64,000 nucleotides of DNA from assembly GCF_036324505.1 (NCBI RefSeq), contig NC_086371.1:2623501-2687500 (forward strand), read 5' to 3'. Each line of letters starts with the position of its first letter. The first letter of the stretch is position 1. Origin of the DNA: Eleginops maclovinus. Lineage: Eukaryota > Chordata > Actinopteri > Perciformes > Eleginopidae. The notes beneath the pieces were generated by a model that searched no databases, had not been told where the DNA came from, and was given only the letters and a program-made list of their open reading frames with translations. Of this stretch, positions 49,640-60,019 are shown one piece after another. The position numbers and the translations under genes were made by a program.

Positions 49640-49930
49640 TTAAGCCTCTTCCTGTCTGTTCCCCCTGCAGGTCTCTCGTCCTGTGGGAGAGAGAATGAAT
49701 AATCAATCGGTCTTAAGTAGAGGGAAGCTTTACAACGTTGTCCCTTGGTCTGTCCATCCTAATGGCATGTGGCCCATCTTAATGGCTAGACCAGACCACG
49801 AAAAGCCCCCCCACCTCCCCAGAGTGGCTGTAAACCTGCTGGCAGCCTCAGGGCAGGCATATGCCAGATTTATGGTTTACATTTGATTCTGCCCGCAGCA
49901 GCAGAAAGTGGCAGCAGATCCAACCACAAA
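49640..49930. other. Possible conserved non-coding element
   Basis: Repeat-free block with AATGAATAATCAATCGGTC, CCTAATGGCATGTGGCCCAT, CTTAATGGCTAGACC and AGGGCAGGCATATGCCAGAT, the last containing the palindrome GGCATATGCC. The texture suggests regulatory conservation. It is unsupported by alignment. The short frames through it have no known domain. Confidence 0.28.
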
Positions 49931-50956
49931 AACAATACGTTTCCAAAACAAGAGTCGTATCATCATCTCGGTTCTCTTATTTGTTCCTGTTTCATTTTCA
50001 AAAACACTCCTTGTGTCAGGTCTGGTTTCAGCTCGCTTTTTAAAACAGCTTTAGTTCCTGAATTGAAGTTGCCATAAAAATCAGTCCAAACCAACCAACA
50101 ACAAGATGAATTAGGACAGTGAAACAGTTAAGAGGAGGGGTATCTTTTATTCCCAAAATATCAGAACTATTGTTGGAAGACTATTTAGTTTGAGACTGAC
50201 CGTGTTTGTCAATCGCATCAGGTGATCTGGTATGAACGGATTTTTACAAAACTTTATCAACGTTTAGGGTCTTCTGTCTATCTGTAAGGAGTTCCCCTTC
50301 ACATGTAGCTGACTTTGGTCCTATCAGGTAACACATGAAGCCCGAATAAACCACAGCACTGTGAATGGAGTCAAGCATTTCTTGTTGCTGCTTTTTTTGT
50401 GTCTGAAAAAAACTTTTCCCAAGAGCGTCAGACTTTTGCCGTAGTACTGCTGCAGATTCTGTAGCTATCTTTCACAAGTGGATACAAGCACCAAATATAT
50501 CCATGCTCATCGCTCTGGGACCATTATTATAAAAAGCCTGTTGGCCACTTTAATTTTCAACCAATGGCAATCATTTTCAAATATGGCTGCCATTTCCAGC
50601 CAGGGAAACCGTATTTTACTCCAGAATTAGAACCACTGGATCAATATTGGTGATTTTGGTATTGAATTGAATGTTTTTCACATGGGGAATTCAATATACA
50701 ATTAATACACTTTTTGAGTGTTTTTTCCGCTGAGTAGAAAAGCTTTTACAGTCTTTCAGTGACTGATGTACCAAAAAGACTTCCAGACAGCCTTTGCCTT
50801 TTTGTTTTTACTGATGGAAGAAATACAATTAGCTTCAGCCTGTTTAACCTTTACAGACTCCAGATTGAACACATTGTTTAGGGTTGGTGTGCACAGTGAA
50901 GCAGAGAAGCTGTTAGCCCCTGGTAGAATGGGTGGGAAGCCCCAGATGTTCAGTGG
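49931..50956. other. Unassigned non-coding DNA
   Basis: No gene or recognised repeat. Confidence 0.4.

Positions 50957-50957
<1 letters not shown>

Positions 50958-50996
<39 letters not shown>
50958..50996. repeat. (AGC)n trinucleotide microsatellite, 13 repeats
   Basis: A pure AGC/CAG run. A 98-codon frame across it reads poly-Ser and has no other support as a gene. Confidence 0.95.
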
Positions 50997-50997
<1 letters not shown>

Positions 50998-51059
50998 TTT
51001 CCTCAGGTCTGCACCCTGTTGCTCTTCATTTTTCGCCAAGTGGCAGATCTGCTCAGTCA

Positions 51060-51600
51060 TGAATGAGTTCATTACAGTGAGGACGGAGTGCGGGAAGGAG
51101 GGGAGGAAGTGAGTGAGGGATTACATGCATCCCACCTTCCTCCCCTGCTCTCCCTGATTAAGATGCATCTGCAGCGTCTGCTCGCGCCCCCAACGCTTTG
51201 TGCATTCATCACCCTCGGCTTAATGAAGTGATCAGAGGCTGAGATCAGACGCTGCAACAGAAATATTACTCCGTTGGCCTTTTCCCGAGCTTTCTGTAAA
51301 AACAGGAAACACTGACCCGAGGCATAAGGCTTGTTTTCCCTCACATTCTCTAAAAACTAAAGATAAATATGGAGTGTAAGTGATTACCTGTCCAGCCTCT
51401 CCAAACACAAACCCTCTCCTCTGAATAAAAGGACCATCGTTCATCCATTGCTCTTCAAACAGAAAGAGCAGGCTACGCCCCGGCCTCCCTCTCTCGCGCC
51501 GATGATGTTAATAAACTGTCAGCGTGTGGCACTTTGTAATTGGGTTTGTGCCTTGTTTAACAAAGAGCGATTGGATAGTTAGGAGGGAGAGCAGCAATCT
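51060..51600. other. Possible conserved non-coding element
   Basis: Repeat-free. Two stretches stand out: CCTGATTAAGATGCATCTGC with GGCTTAATGAAGTGATCAG (51.15-51.24 kb), and GATGATGTTAATAAACTGTC, TTTGTAATTGGGTTTGTGCC and TAACAAAGAGCGATTGG (51.5-51.58 kb). The words resemble forkhead, homeodomain and SOX-type cores, by eye only. Confidence 0.25.
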
Positions 51601-52199
51601 ATCCGCCTCTCCCGTGAAATGAGCCGAGTGTCTCATCCATGAATGTGTTATCCCAGAGGAGCGGCGTCTGAGATGTGTCTGTTATCCCGGGTAAATAAAC
51701 CGAGGCGCTGAGAAACAACAACTCCCCCCACACCATCACCACCATCAACCCACCCTCACTCCTTACATCATAAAGTCTGTGTAATGCTGTCATAAACATG
51801 ACACGACTCACGCAGTAACCGTTTGCACGACTTCGTTCACAACAAATGAGCCCGAGGTGCTTATTTATGACGTCGTGTGATTTAGAGACAGCCGTAAACC
51901 TGGGGAGGGAGAGCAGGAAGTCCTGGTAGGATATACAGATGACGCATTCAGGACAATGAGGCCTGAAGACTACAGATCCACATCCTTCAACTCCTCCCAC
52001 AAAAAGGGAAGTGCCGCCATCATCAGCTATACATTAACATAAAGGCCATATGAATGCATGACACAGCAATAACAACAAAAGGAGTCTCCATAAAAGAGTA
52101 GCAGAGAGTTTAGGATGCAGTTGCACTTATAGCTAATTGCTAACATCATTGTAGCTTGTGGATCAATTAAGATACTTCCCTTGGATCGTACAATGCCAA
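51601..52199. other. Unassigned non-coding DNA
   Basis: The 133-codon minus frame at 51599-52000 has no recognised domain. Nothing else is seen. Confidence 0.4.
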
Positions 52200-52209
52200 C
52201 ACATGTGCA

Positions 52210-52485
52210 GTGTTTTCACCCTCTGTCTGAAACCAGAGCCCAGTCTGCTCTGATTGGTTAACTGGCCGCCCCTGTTGGGATTAATCAACCTCTTAGAGAT
52301 GTCCTGCCCCTTAGCCTATCACACACGATGCGTTGGAGTGCTTGCTCATAGAGGAGAGATTGTTACATAGTTATGTCTACTGAACTTTGGGATTTTAGCC
52401 TTTGCAGACCATTTACATGCATTAAAATCTATAAAACACTCCAGGAGATGCAAACCCCTCAAAAAGCATATTAGGGCCTCTTTAA
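52210..52485 (+). mobile_element. Dispersed element copy with a TTAA-type right end
   Basis: Contains CCCTCTGTCTGAAACCAGAG, CTGCTCTGATTGGTTAACTG, CTTAGAGATGTCCTGCC and CCTTTGCAGACCATTTACAT, as at 6.9-7.26 kb (inverted) and 63.57-63.81 kb. It ends GCATATTAGGGCCTCTTTAA (52466-52485). The inverted form, TTAAAGAGGCCCTAATATGC, is related to the TTAA-type termini at 15.0 and 37.0 kb. A possible left end (TAAAGGCCATATGAATGC) is near 52040, but that is uncertain. Confidence 0.7.
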
Positions 52486-53209
52486 AAGTGAAGCTCAAAA
52501 GGCATCTTATAGTATTAATAGACCATAAATATTGTAAAGTATTTCTAAACCACATGGGGACCGCAAACATTTCACCTCGACACGGGGCGCCACAGAAAGT
52601 CTTTCCCAAGGTTGTTAACACTTTGGAAACAGCCTGAGCAAAAACATCACGCAGTAAGCCGACCAGAGCTCTGACCAATCAGTTTACAGTCCAGCAGTCA
52701 AGCCTCCCTTTGGCCACTTCCTGCAGCGATAAAGCCATCAGCCACCGGCTCCTGCCTCACCCCCCCATCCTCACCCCATTCCTCACCCCCTGCCGCCATG
52801 ACGGCCAGTGAAGAGGGGTGATGGGAGATGGTTGGCAGCAGGTGACAGCTCAGCCCCGAGGCCCTGCTGCCTTCTTATCACCCCTCACCTGAATCTGCAG
52901 TTTCTCACCATTTATACCCTCAGTAAGTCCACCAAGAATACACTCAGTGGAGCTGAGGATAGACAGACATGCAGGATAGATAGAGCAAAAGTAGTCATTG
53001 TCTGATTGGTCCATTTCAGAATAATATCTCTGATATGTTTTATAATGATTGATCATTAAAGTGTTCTCAGAGCTGGTAAAGGTGCAGCTAGTTTGAATGG
53101 CTTTGTATACTGCAGGGTAGCTGCTGGATTTACTGCAGGTGAACTAAAGTCTGATTTAAGGGAGATTATATTTACCATCATTAATCCAAATCTGCCTAGC
53201 AACTAGAGG
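52486..53209. other. Unassigned DNA with a C-rich tract
   Basis: 52759-52794 holds four C-runs (CACCCCCCCATCCTCACCCC then CACCCCC), a potential G-quadruplex on the minus strand. The rest is unassigned. Confidence 0.45.
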
Positions 53210-53212
53210 GAT

Positions 53213-53360
53213 TAAATAAATGTAGAGGAGTAAAAATACACCATCTACCTCTGAATTGTAGTGGAGTAGAAGTACAAAGTTGTACAACATTTAAATACTC
53301 AAGTAAAGTACAAGTCCCTTAAAATTGTACTTAAGTAAACTTAGTTACTTTCACCTCTGA
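53213..53360 (-). mobile_element. Fragment of a teleost hAT-like 'cagaggtgaaagtaact' short element
   Basis: Read on the minus strand it begins CAGAGGTGAAAGTAACTAAG and continues with TTTACTTAAGTACAATTTTA, GTACTTTACTTGAGTATTTA and TACTTCTACTCCACTACAAT, the well-known order of this non-autonomous fish repeat. It breaks off before its other terminus. Confidence 0.75.
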
Positions 53361-54449
53361 TTATAGAGAAGGAGAACGTGTGATTTATCTGCCAGCCAGG
53401 AAAGGATTGGTGTAAGAACAGCAGCAGTTTGATATCTTTTGGAGGCCGGTCTGGCTTCATGGCCGCTGTCAGGAGGGATGCCAGGAGGAGGAAGATGAGG
53501 AAGACGAGGATTGGGGGGGGGGGTGTGACAGCTGTCATTGATAGTTTCCTGTACAGAGGCTCGGTGACAGGCAGCAGAGACGACCAGTCTGCAGCACTGA
53601 CAGCCGCCAGCTTCTCCGAGCAAAGTTAAGATATTCTACTGCCAGGCTCAAAGATGCTGGACTTACAGAGGCCACTGTGCCGTCTGAAGGGGGGAAGGGG
53701 GCGGTAAATCTGGCTGTGAAATCGGAAGATCCTTCCTGGGAAAATAGAGTGATAGTGAAGAGCCTAATCCTAGGCTTTTTGAAGCCACCCGAGGTAAGGT
53801 GAGGATGTCTGACACAGGTTCGACCAAAAGCATGCACGGAGATTTCTACAACAATAACTCTGGTTGAATTTACTATGAAAATAAATATGTGAAATAATGC
53901 ACACTCAGCATAGCATAACCCCTACAGGTGGAGCATGAAGTCATACACTCACTGTAAGAGGCGCCCCATTTAAAACATTATCATGTAAATATTGAATTAT
54001 AGAACGTAGATTACCTAGATCATGCCCTCATCAAATATAAAACTGTATTTGAAAAGTATCCCACTGTGTTTTCTGAGGGAGAAGTTGTGCTCTAACATTA
54101 AATTGACCGGACTTCTTTCTGCGGATTGATATGACTGCACATAGTCCCTATATCGTCCCTAATGGCAGACCACTGGCTGACTAAGACACGTTGATTTATT
54201 GCTTTTTCTCCCCCATGTGATCTTCTTTCTATTCTCCATCTACATTTTGTTATATCTTCCAGATGTGACCAGCTACTCCATTGTCTAGGTGCAATGCATT
54301 ATGGGAAAAGCCTTTGGGAGCTCTCCTCAAAAACAAGAGTATTTTATATGCACAGCAACATCTGAAAGTCAAGTAATTCATCACTGCAGATTTCAAACCT
54401 CCTCAGAAATAATATGGGATTGTGACCATCACCAGGTAACAGACAGTTC
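53361..54449. other. Unassigned DNA, including a patch of a dispersed repeat
   Basis: A G-run is at 53512-53523. GACCGGACTTCTTTCTGCGG and ATATGACTGCACATAGTCCC (54.10-54.15 kb) match the repeat at 46.85 and 61.73 kb. No gene is recognised. Confidence 0.45.
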
Positions 54450-54475
54450 TGTGTGTGTGTGTGTGTGTGTGTGTG
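54450..54475. repeat. (GT)n microsatellite, short
   Basis: About 12-13 GT repeats. Confidence 0.93.
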
Positions 54476-55063
54476 CACCCCTGTTTCAGATCCATCACAC
54501 CACTGAGGCCGATGGGCTGATGGTGTCAATCACCTACATTTCTGTTTATCTCACTTCCTGCTCGCTCCATGTCCCTCACACTCAGGATGAAGAGCTGAAA
54601 GAATGAATCAGATCTCAATCTCACTGTTTTTTTTCTGTCTCAGATCTCCAGTTGTGATGCAGCTCTGCAGATAGCGAGGCTGAACTCTCCCAGGACCGTA
54701 CCACCCGCCTGGCAGCAATAACAGCAGAAAACTAACCCGTTAAAAGTCCTGCACATCACTCAGCCGCTCTGATGAACGAAATCCATCGACAGTAAATACC
54801 AACGGCTCTGCAAAATGACAAAATTGAGAAAAAAACAAACTGCCGAAGTTTTCTTTTTGTCTACCTAAACAAAAAGCTCTGGATATCCGACCGCTTCACA
54901 GTGACATTTACATTTATTGCAGAGGATATGCAGACGGCAAGAGAGACACTTAAACAACAGAAAAAGTTAATGCAAAAAGAAAGTGGTTGTTCTTGAAATA
55001 CATGGAAAAAACAATTGCCCAAAATACACTGCTTGAATTGCTTGGTGTATCAGTCTTTAACTG
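54476..55063. other. Unassigned non-coding DNA
   Basis: No gene or repeat recognised. If the copia element were complete, its pol region would lie here, but no protease, integrase or RT motif is seen. Confidence 0.4.
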
Positions 55064-55290
55064 CTATAAACTTTTATCGTCCAGAAACTGAATGAGTTCT
55101 GCATAGGCTTCCTCATTCTTTCTGGTATCTTCCAGCAGCTCATCTGCGTCGTCGGCAGTGGGCTCTGTTAGAATTGTTTCTTTTAAGCCTTCCAAACGAA
55201 GGTGGCCCAAAAATTTTGCCTCCCATAACTCATAGTTCTTTTTGTCTCCATCAAACAGGAGCCGCGCCCAGCTCGTCCGCTCATGGTGCT
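55064..55290 (-). pseudogene. gag: Copia-type Gag, N-terminal fragment
   Basis: The product would be the capsid-like Gag that packages the retrotransposon RNA. The minus-strand reading gives RLLFDGDKKNYELWEAKFLG, then HLRLEGLKETILTEPTADDA and ELIQFLDDKSL before a TAG at 55066-55064. The LLFDGD..NYELWE..FL and DDKSL words are typical of Ty1/copia Gag (UBN2/DUF4219-type). The ATG near 55291 (in AGCACCATGAGCG) is in another phase, so a small indel separates the start from the body. Only about 75 residues remain, and the nucleic-acid-binding zinc knuckle is absent. Inactive. Confidence 0.82.
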
Positions 55291-55311
55291 AAAACTTGTT
55301 TCATAGTTTCT

Positions 55312-55325
55312 CTGGGCCCATAACC
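55312..55325 (-). other. Primer-binding site complementary to a tRNA-iMet internal fragment
   Basis: GGTTATGGGCCCAG abuts the LTR end (..CTAACA) with no gap. Vertebrate initiator tRNA-Met contains CTGGGCCCATAACC in its anticodon arm, so the site pairs with an internal part of the tRNA rather than its 3' CCA end. Drosophila copia is known to prime from such a half tRNA. Confidence 0.75.
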
Positions 55326-55560
55326 TGTTAGCAGAGCAGCCCGTTACAGCGGCTACTCGTTGTGAAACTCAACTGTGGGGTGCACCGAACGTGGAGGACA
55401 AAGAAAAAGACGAGAGACTCTCTGCTGCTTCTCATGGCACTCACTCTGCTACTCAGCGCAGCTGCGTGCAGGAAGGCCCTTTATTAGCCACGCCCACCAC
55501 ACAGGTGGCTTGTCAGTGTGAATCACAAATTAAGTATGCCCATCATTTATGGAAACAAAA

Positions 55561-56900
55561 TAAACAATAATTGAGAGCACCATTCAACAAATACAAATAT
55601 CAATGAAGTTCAGTAAAAGGAACACACTGAAAGGATGTGTACACCAGGGCAAATTAAATCTGCTCTCTTTTGTTGTTTGACAAGAAAACCTTGAACTTAG
55701 ATGGAATAAAAACCCCAAAAAGGAGGCACTTATGACATTAGCAATAACACACTGTCCCATTTTGTGTAAATTAGCCATGCTTAAATGTGTATTTTTCCAC
55801 AACAAGCAGCAGGTTCTGTAGTCAGTCATGACAAATACAACACTTTGATTAGGTGTACGGTCTGTGGTTTGTTAGCCTGCTAGCTAACTGGTAGCAATTG
55901 GTTTGGATAGCCATTTCCAGTACACATGGGTAGGGCTAATATGTTTAGGGTTAGCATTTGAGCAACATGGCAACTTTTGAAATCCCTTTCCACTTTGAAA
56001 CTTGGTGTGATTAATCGGTTGTAGTTGTCAGGTGTGTGGGTGTAAGCCACATTTTGCTAGGTATTAGCTTCAGTTACTAATTGTCTGCAGTGGTTACAGA
56101 GTTCTCTTGCCCGTGTTTACAACTCCTCACACAAAGTAGGACCATTTGAAAACCCAAGAACTCAGTATTCTAATGGGTCAATTATTTGGAGTTGTGAGTG
56201 TATTTTGTGTGAATTTCTCTAAACCAGAGAACGATAAGCAGAAACCAGTGCTGCTGAACTTCCCTCCTGCTCTGCTTCCATTAGGACTCTCCTCTCTGTA
56301 AAACACACAGCTGCTTTTAAACCCTCATCAGGTGATCGCTCACACCTGGAGGACGGCGTGGTTCAGTGTAGAGGAACACCAGAGAGATGGGAAACAGCTT
56401 TTCATCATCAACTTTCTTGGTAATATTAGAGGTGTGTACATCCAGAGGGAATGCCACATGATTTAAAGATGTGTCCCTTATAGTGTTTATTTCTCACAGT
56501 CTAGAGATTTTATCTTTCACGGTCAATTTATATTTGTTGTATGTTTTATTTTTTTCTATTTTCAGATGTTTTGATTTTATTTTGGTTTATTTTCTGCACA
56601 AATGATATGCAAGGTCTTTGATTTAACATTTTAACAACAATATTATCTCAAAATGAGGAAAGTGGGCCATCTACGTTCCACTTTTAATACCTAAATAACA
56701 TCTACCGTGCATTAGACACAAAGACATGTTTTTAAATAACTTTCCCAATAAATATAAGACTATAGTAAAAAAGTTCACTATTGTAAATTGGATTTAGGTC
56801 CACTAGCTGCCTGCTGGTAATTTGCTGATAGCCATTTTCACAAATCACCACACAACACATGAGAGACCCAAACGCAGAGGCGCATTCAAGAGAAACTTTG
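55561..56900. other. Unassigned non-coding DNA
   Basis: AT-rich. No gene or repeat recognised. Confidence 0.4.
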
Positions 56901-57550
56901 AACGCCCTCCAAATGTGTTCTGGGGAACGTGTCTGCACTGTGAGCAGAAATGTATGTTAATTAAAACACAAAATATGTTAAACCACCACATGACCCCCTG
57001 ACCGGCCCCTCCCCTCATTCCCAGGTTCGGCCTCGGTCCATCACTTGGCGGCGGCTCCTCGGGGCCCGGGGCTCCTTCAGCACCAGCAGGACGGACGTGG
57101 AGCTCTTCCAGCTCCATCGCTGCACTAATCCTCCATTCTTCCCCTGAATGGAGCATTACCATAAACGCTTGGCAGCAGGAGTGGGCATTGTGTTCCAGAA
57201 AATCTGTGAGCCTCTCAAATGTGCATTGTTGAAATTCACCTGTTGCCTTGGAGATGAGAATGGACCATTCCCCGCGGCCGGGTCCATTATGTAATGTGCT
57301 GGACTTTGGGCTCCTAAAGCCGGGGCCCCGGAGGCTCGTCCAGTCAGCCAGGACGTCTAAATGTTGGAGGCGAGCGGTGCCAGGATCGCGGTGCCGCCGT
57401 GTGTCGAGCTGTTTGCTTTAATTGAATTGTTGCCTGTGGGCGGCTCACAAACGAGCGAGCTTCCTGTCGTTGCAGTTGTCTCCTTTAAAGGCTTCCACTG
57501 CATTCTGCCGCCGAGTGACTTTCACTTTTAAAACCTCTCTGCTATTTCTC
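56900..57550. other. GC-rich block; possible conserved non-coding element or CpG-rich regulatory region
   Basis: The most GC- and CpG-rich repeat-free block of the window (CACTTGGCGGCGGCTCCTCG, CATTCCCCGCGGCCGGGTCC). Between the CpG patches are long unique words such as GAGCATTACCATAAACGCTT, TTCACCTGTTGCCTTGGAGA and TTTGCTTTAATTGAATTGTT. No exon is recognisable. The 105-codon minus frame there has no known domain. It could be an enhancer or an unannotated promoter. Confidence 0.3.
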
Positions 57551-59280
57551 ATTAAAGGTGAAAGGGTCATTGCTATTAGGTGTTAACTCTATCCTGTCAC
57601 AGCAGGAGGTGGAAGTCCTGTTTCTTTAATACATTTAAAACAGGAGAATAAATGTGAAACAGATTTCCACTGATCAATGATCTGCTGCTCAGAGGATGAA
57701 CCCCTTAGATTACATATTTGTACAGTCATTGTTAATATATTCATTTTCATTTGTTCTATTACATTTGTATTTGTATTCTAAATGTCCAAAGCATTGCATT
57801 GTTTTGCTTGTTTAGCTGTCACAGTTCTGTTCCCCAGAGGATGCACCCCTCAAATAAATCAACTTTTTGACTTTTCTTCTATTCAATATCTATGTTTCTT
57901 GAGTTTTGTTCATACTTTTACTTAAATGTTCTCTTACTATTTAATATTATGCATCAAAACACCACGACAATGTCCTTTTGTTTTCTCCTTTTCAATGGAC
58001 ACATTTTGCTTCCCAGAAAGGAGTCATCTAACTGTTCAGATCAAGTAGGTTTAAATAATACATTTTAATATACATCTATGTCTCTATCTACATGTATCTT
58101 CCCCTACTATTTTAATGTGATGCATCAATACACCAAAGCAATGTCACATTCCAACTCTGAGAGGATGAACTCTTTCAGATGGTGTGAAAACAAAATGCTG
58201 CACCAGCTTGTGTTTCTGCTTTTTGCTGCTGGCCAAACGTATGAAATGAAGGGTCAATAACAGCTGTAGTTGAACATATTGACATCTAATGTGCCATAAA
58301 AGGTCACGACGCACCAATAAAAGAGAAGATCATATGCTAATGTTGCTAACATGTGTCTAATTAGCTAGAAAATGCAATCAAGGCCTGAGGCAAACACACC
58401 ATGACTTTCGAGATTTCTTTAAAACAGTTTTCTATTTTTTTCCTATGACAATGAAAATGCTAACGTGCCCTTCAGAACGGACGTCCTCTGTGTTCTTGAC
58501 TACAGATGAGAGTTAACTTTTGAGTGATGGCTTGTTCTGGTGAGTCAAATGATGAAATGTGTTTACAGGGTCCCTATACAACTGAAGACCACCTCACAGT
58601 TAAATGTCCCCACTAAACGGTCAAGTTCCCCGTCCATTTCTGTCCAAAATGTCAACATTGTGTCCTATTTCATTGAGATGCAATTTGGATAATTAACGTA
58701 TGAATAGTTGAGGGTTGACCGGTTGCATTTTGGTGGTCAAAGCGACCCCTAAAAACATTATGGGACATAAATCAAGTTCTAGTGGATGTTTCTGACAATT
58801 TGCAGACATTTTCTTAAGGCGTTCTTAAAATATTACATTTACATTAATAAGACAATAAGTATAAATAGAATGCGTTAGTATAAATCATGTAGATAGAACT
58901 TTATCAGACATTTAACTTTTACATTTTCACTATTTCTTTGTACCTTTCTATTGCAGTTTTTCTTCTACGATAACATTAAGATATTTATTTTGTGTTTTTA
59001 ATCGCACATTCTTATTTGACGTTCTTATGTTTGTATTCATTTTTCTATTATTATTTATTTTCAAAACCATTTTTAATTTATTTTGCAAATTGTGTAAAAA
59101 AAACTATTTTCCCTCCGAAAAAAAAAACAGTACTCTGATTCTCATTATTCTGAAAGCTGGGACGGATGGACGAGTAGAAGGAATGGTGTTTACAACCCAG
59201 AACCACAATTCTTCCATGCAAGCATCTCTCTTGCACAGATGAATACAGAAACAAGTATCCTATCCTTAAAACTATGGAAT
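57551..59280. other. Unassigned non-coding DNA
   Basis: AT-rich. No gene or recognised repeat. Confidence 0.4.
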
Positions 59281-59319
59281 TAATATTCATCCATAATGCA
59301 GTCGAGCAGTTCTAGGTCA

Positions 59320-59600
59320 TACCCGGGAGTCGGGAGTCGCGGTTAAGGCATCTCTCTGCTCAAATGCTCCATCAAATAATCTCTGCCTTCATGTTTTTGC
59401 GGCGGAAGGAGAAGCGATGAGACAGGAAGTGGGGGGATAAATCAGTGCTTGTTCCCCGGCCGTATGTGTCTGCATCTGCCCACGAGATGAAATCCTTTTT
59501 ATCACAATTTAGGGGCCGAGCAGGGCAGTTATGAGAATTATAGCAGCACTTCATGTGGACGCGTCGTTACTCAAAAGCGCCGGGGTGGCCTCCAAGTAGG
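59320..59600. other. Possible conserved non-coding element
   Basis: Repeat-free, with CATGTTTTTGCGGCGGAAGG, GATAAATCAGTGCTTGTTCC, CCACGAGATGAAATCC and TTTTTATCACAATTTAGGGG. Regulatory texture only. Confidence 0.22.
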
Positions 59601-59869
59601 TCCATCTTCCATACACAGAGGGGAAATTGCATATTGATTGCAATCTGTGTGTGTTTGTGAGTGTGCGTGTGTTTACCAGCATATGTGTGTTTCCAGTGTC
59701 GGAGCATGTGGCCAGATTTGATGACACGCCAAAAAGAGAGGGAGAGAGTCGGAGTGAGAGAGTCGGACAGACAGAAAGTAATACAAAGTATGCACTCCAG
59801 TCAATATGTCAGGATTCTCTCAGCAATATTCAAGCATTGTGTTCATGTTTCTCTCTGGTTTCTGATTGG

Positions 59870-59965
59870 TTTAATGTCCTTTAACTATCTTTTTCCTAAA
59901 GCAGCTCACATAAGTCAAGTGTCAACCCATCTCAGAACATTTAAGGCTATTTATCTTTTTATAAT
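59870..59965 (+). repeat. Short dispersed repeat patch (also at 62.75 kb)
   Basis: TTTTTCCTAAAGCAGCTCAC and AAGTGTCAACCCAT recur as TTTTTCCTACAGCAGCTCAC and AAGTGTTAACCTATG at about 62750-62790. Confidence 0.6.
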
Positions 59966-60019
59966 TAGATTATTCTTTAAGAGAAAGGATGGGTTGGATA
60001 TGTTACCTTTTCATATTTT

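Larger units (their letters stand above)
55064..55560 (-). mobile_element. Ty1/copia retrotransposon remnant (LTR end, primer site and gag start)
   Basis: In minus-strand order: an LTR-like segment (about 55560-55326) with an AATAAA signal (in CTAATAAAGGGCC, about 55490), ending CTGCTCTGCTAACA at 55326. GGTTATGGGCCCAG (55325-55312) follows immediately and is complementary to the anticodon-arm region of initiator tRNA-Met. A short leader and a gag fragment come next. The outer LTR boundary is not defined, and no pol genes or second LTR were found in the window. This is a truncated copy. Confidence 0.75.
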
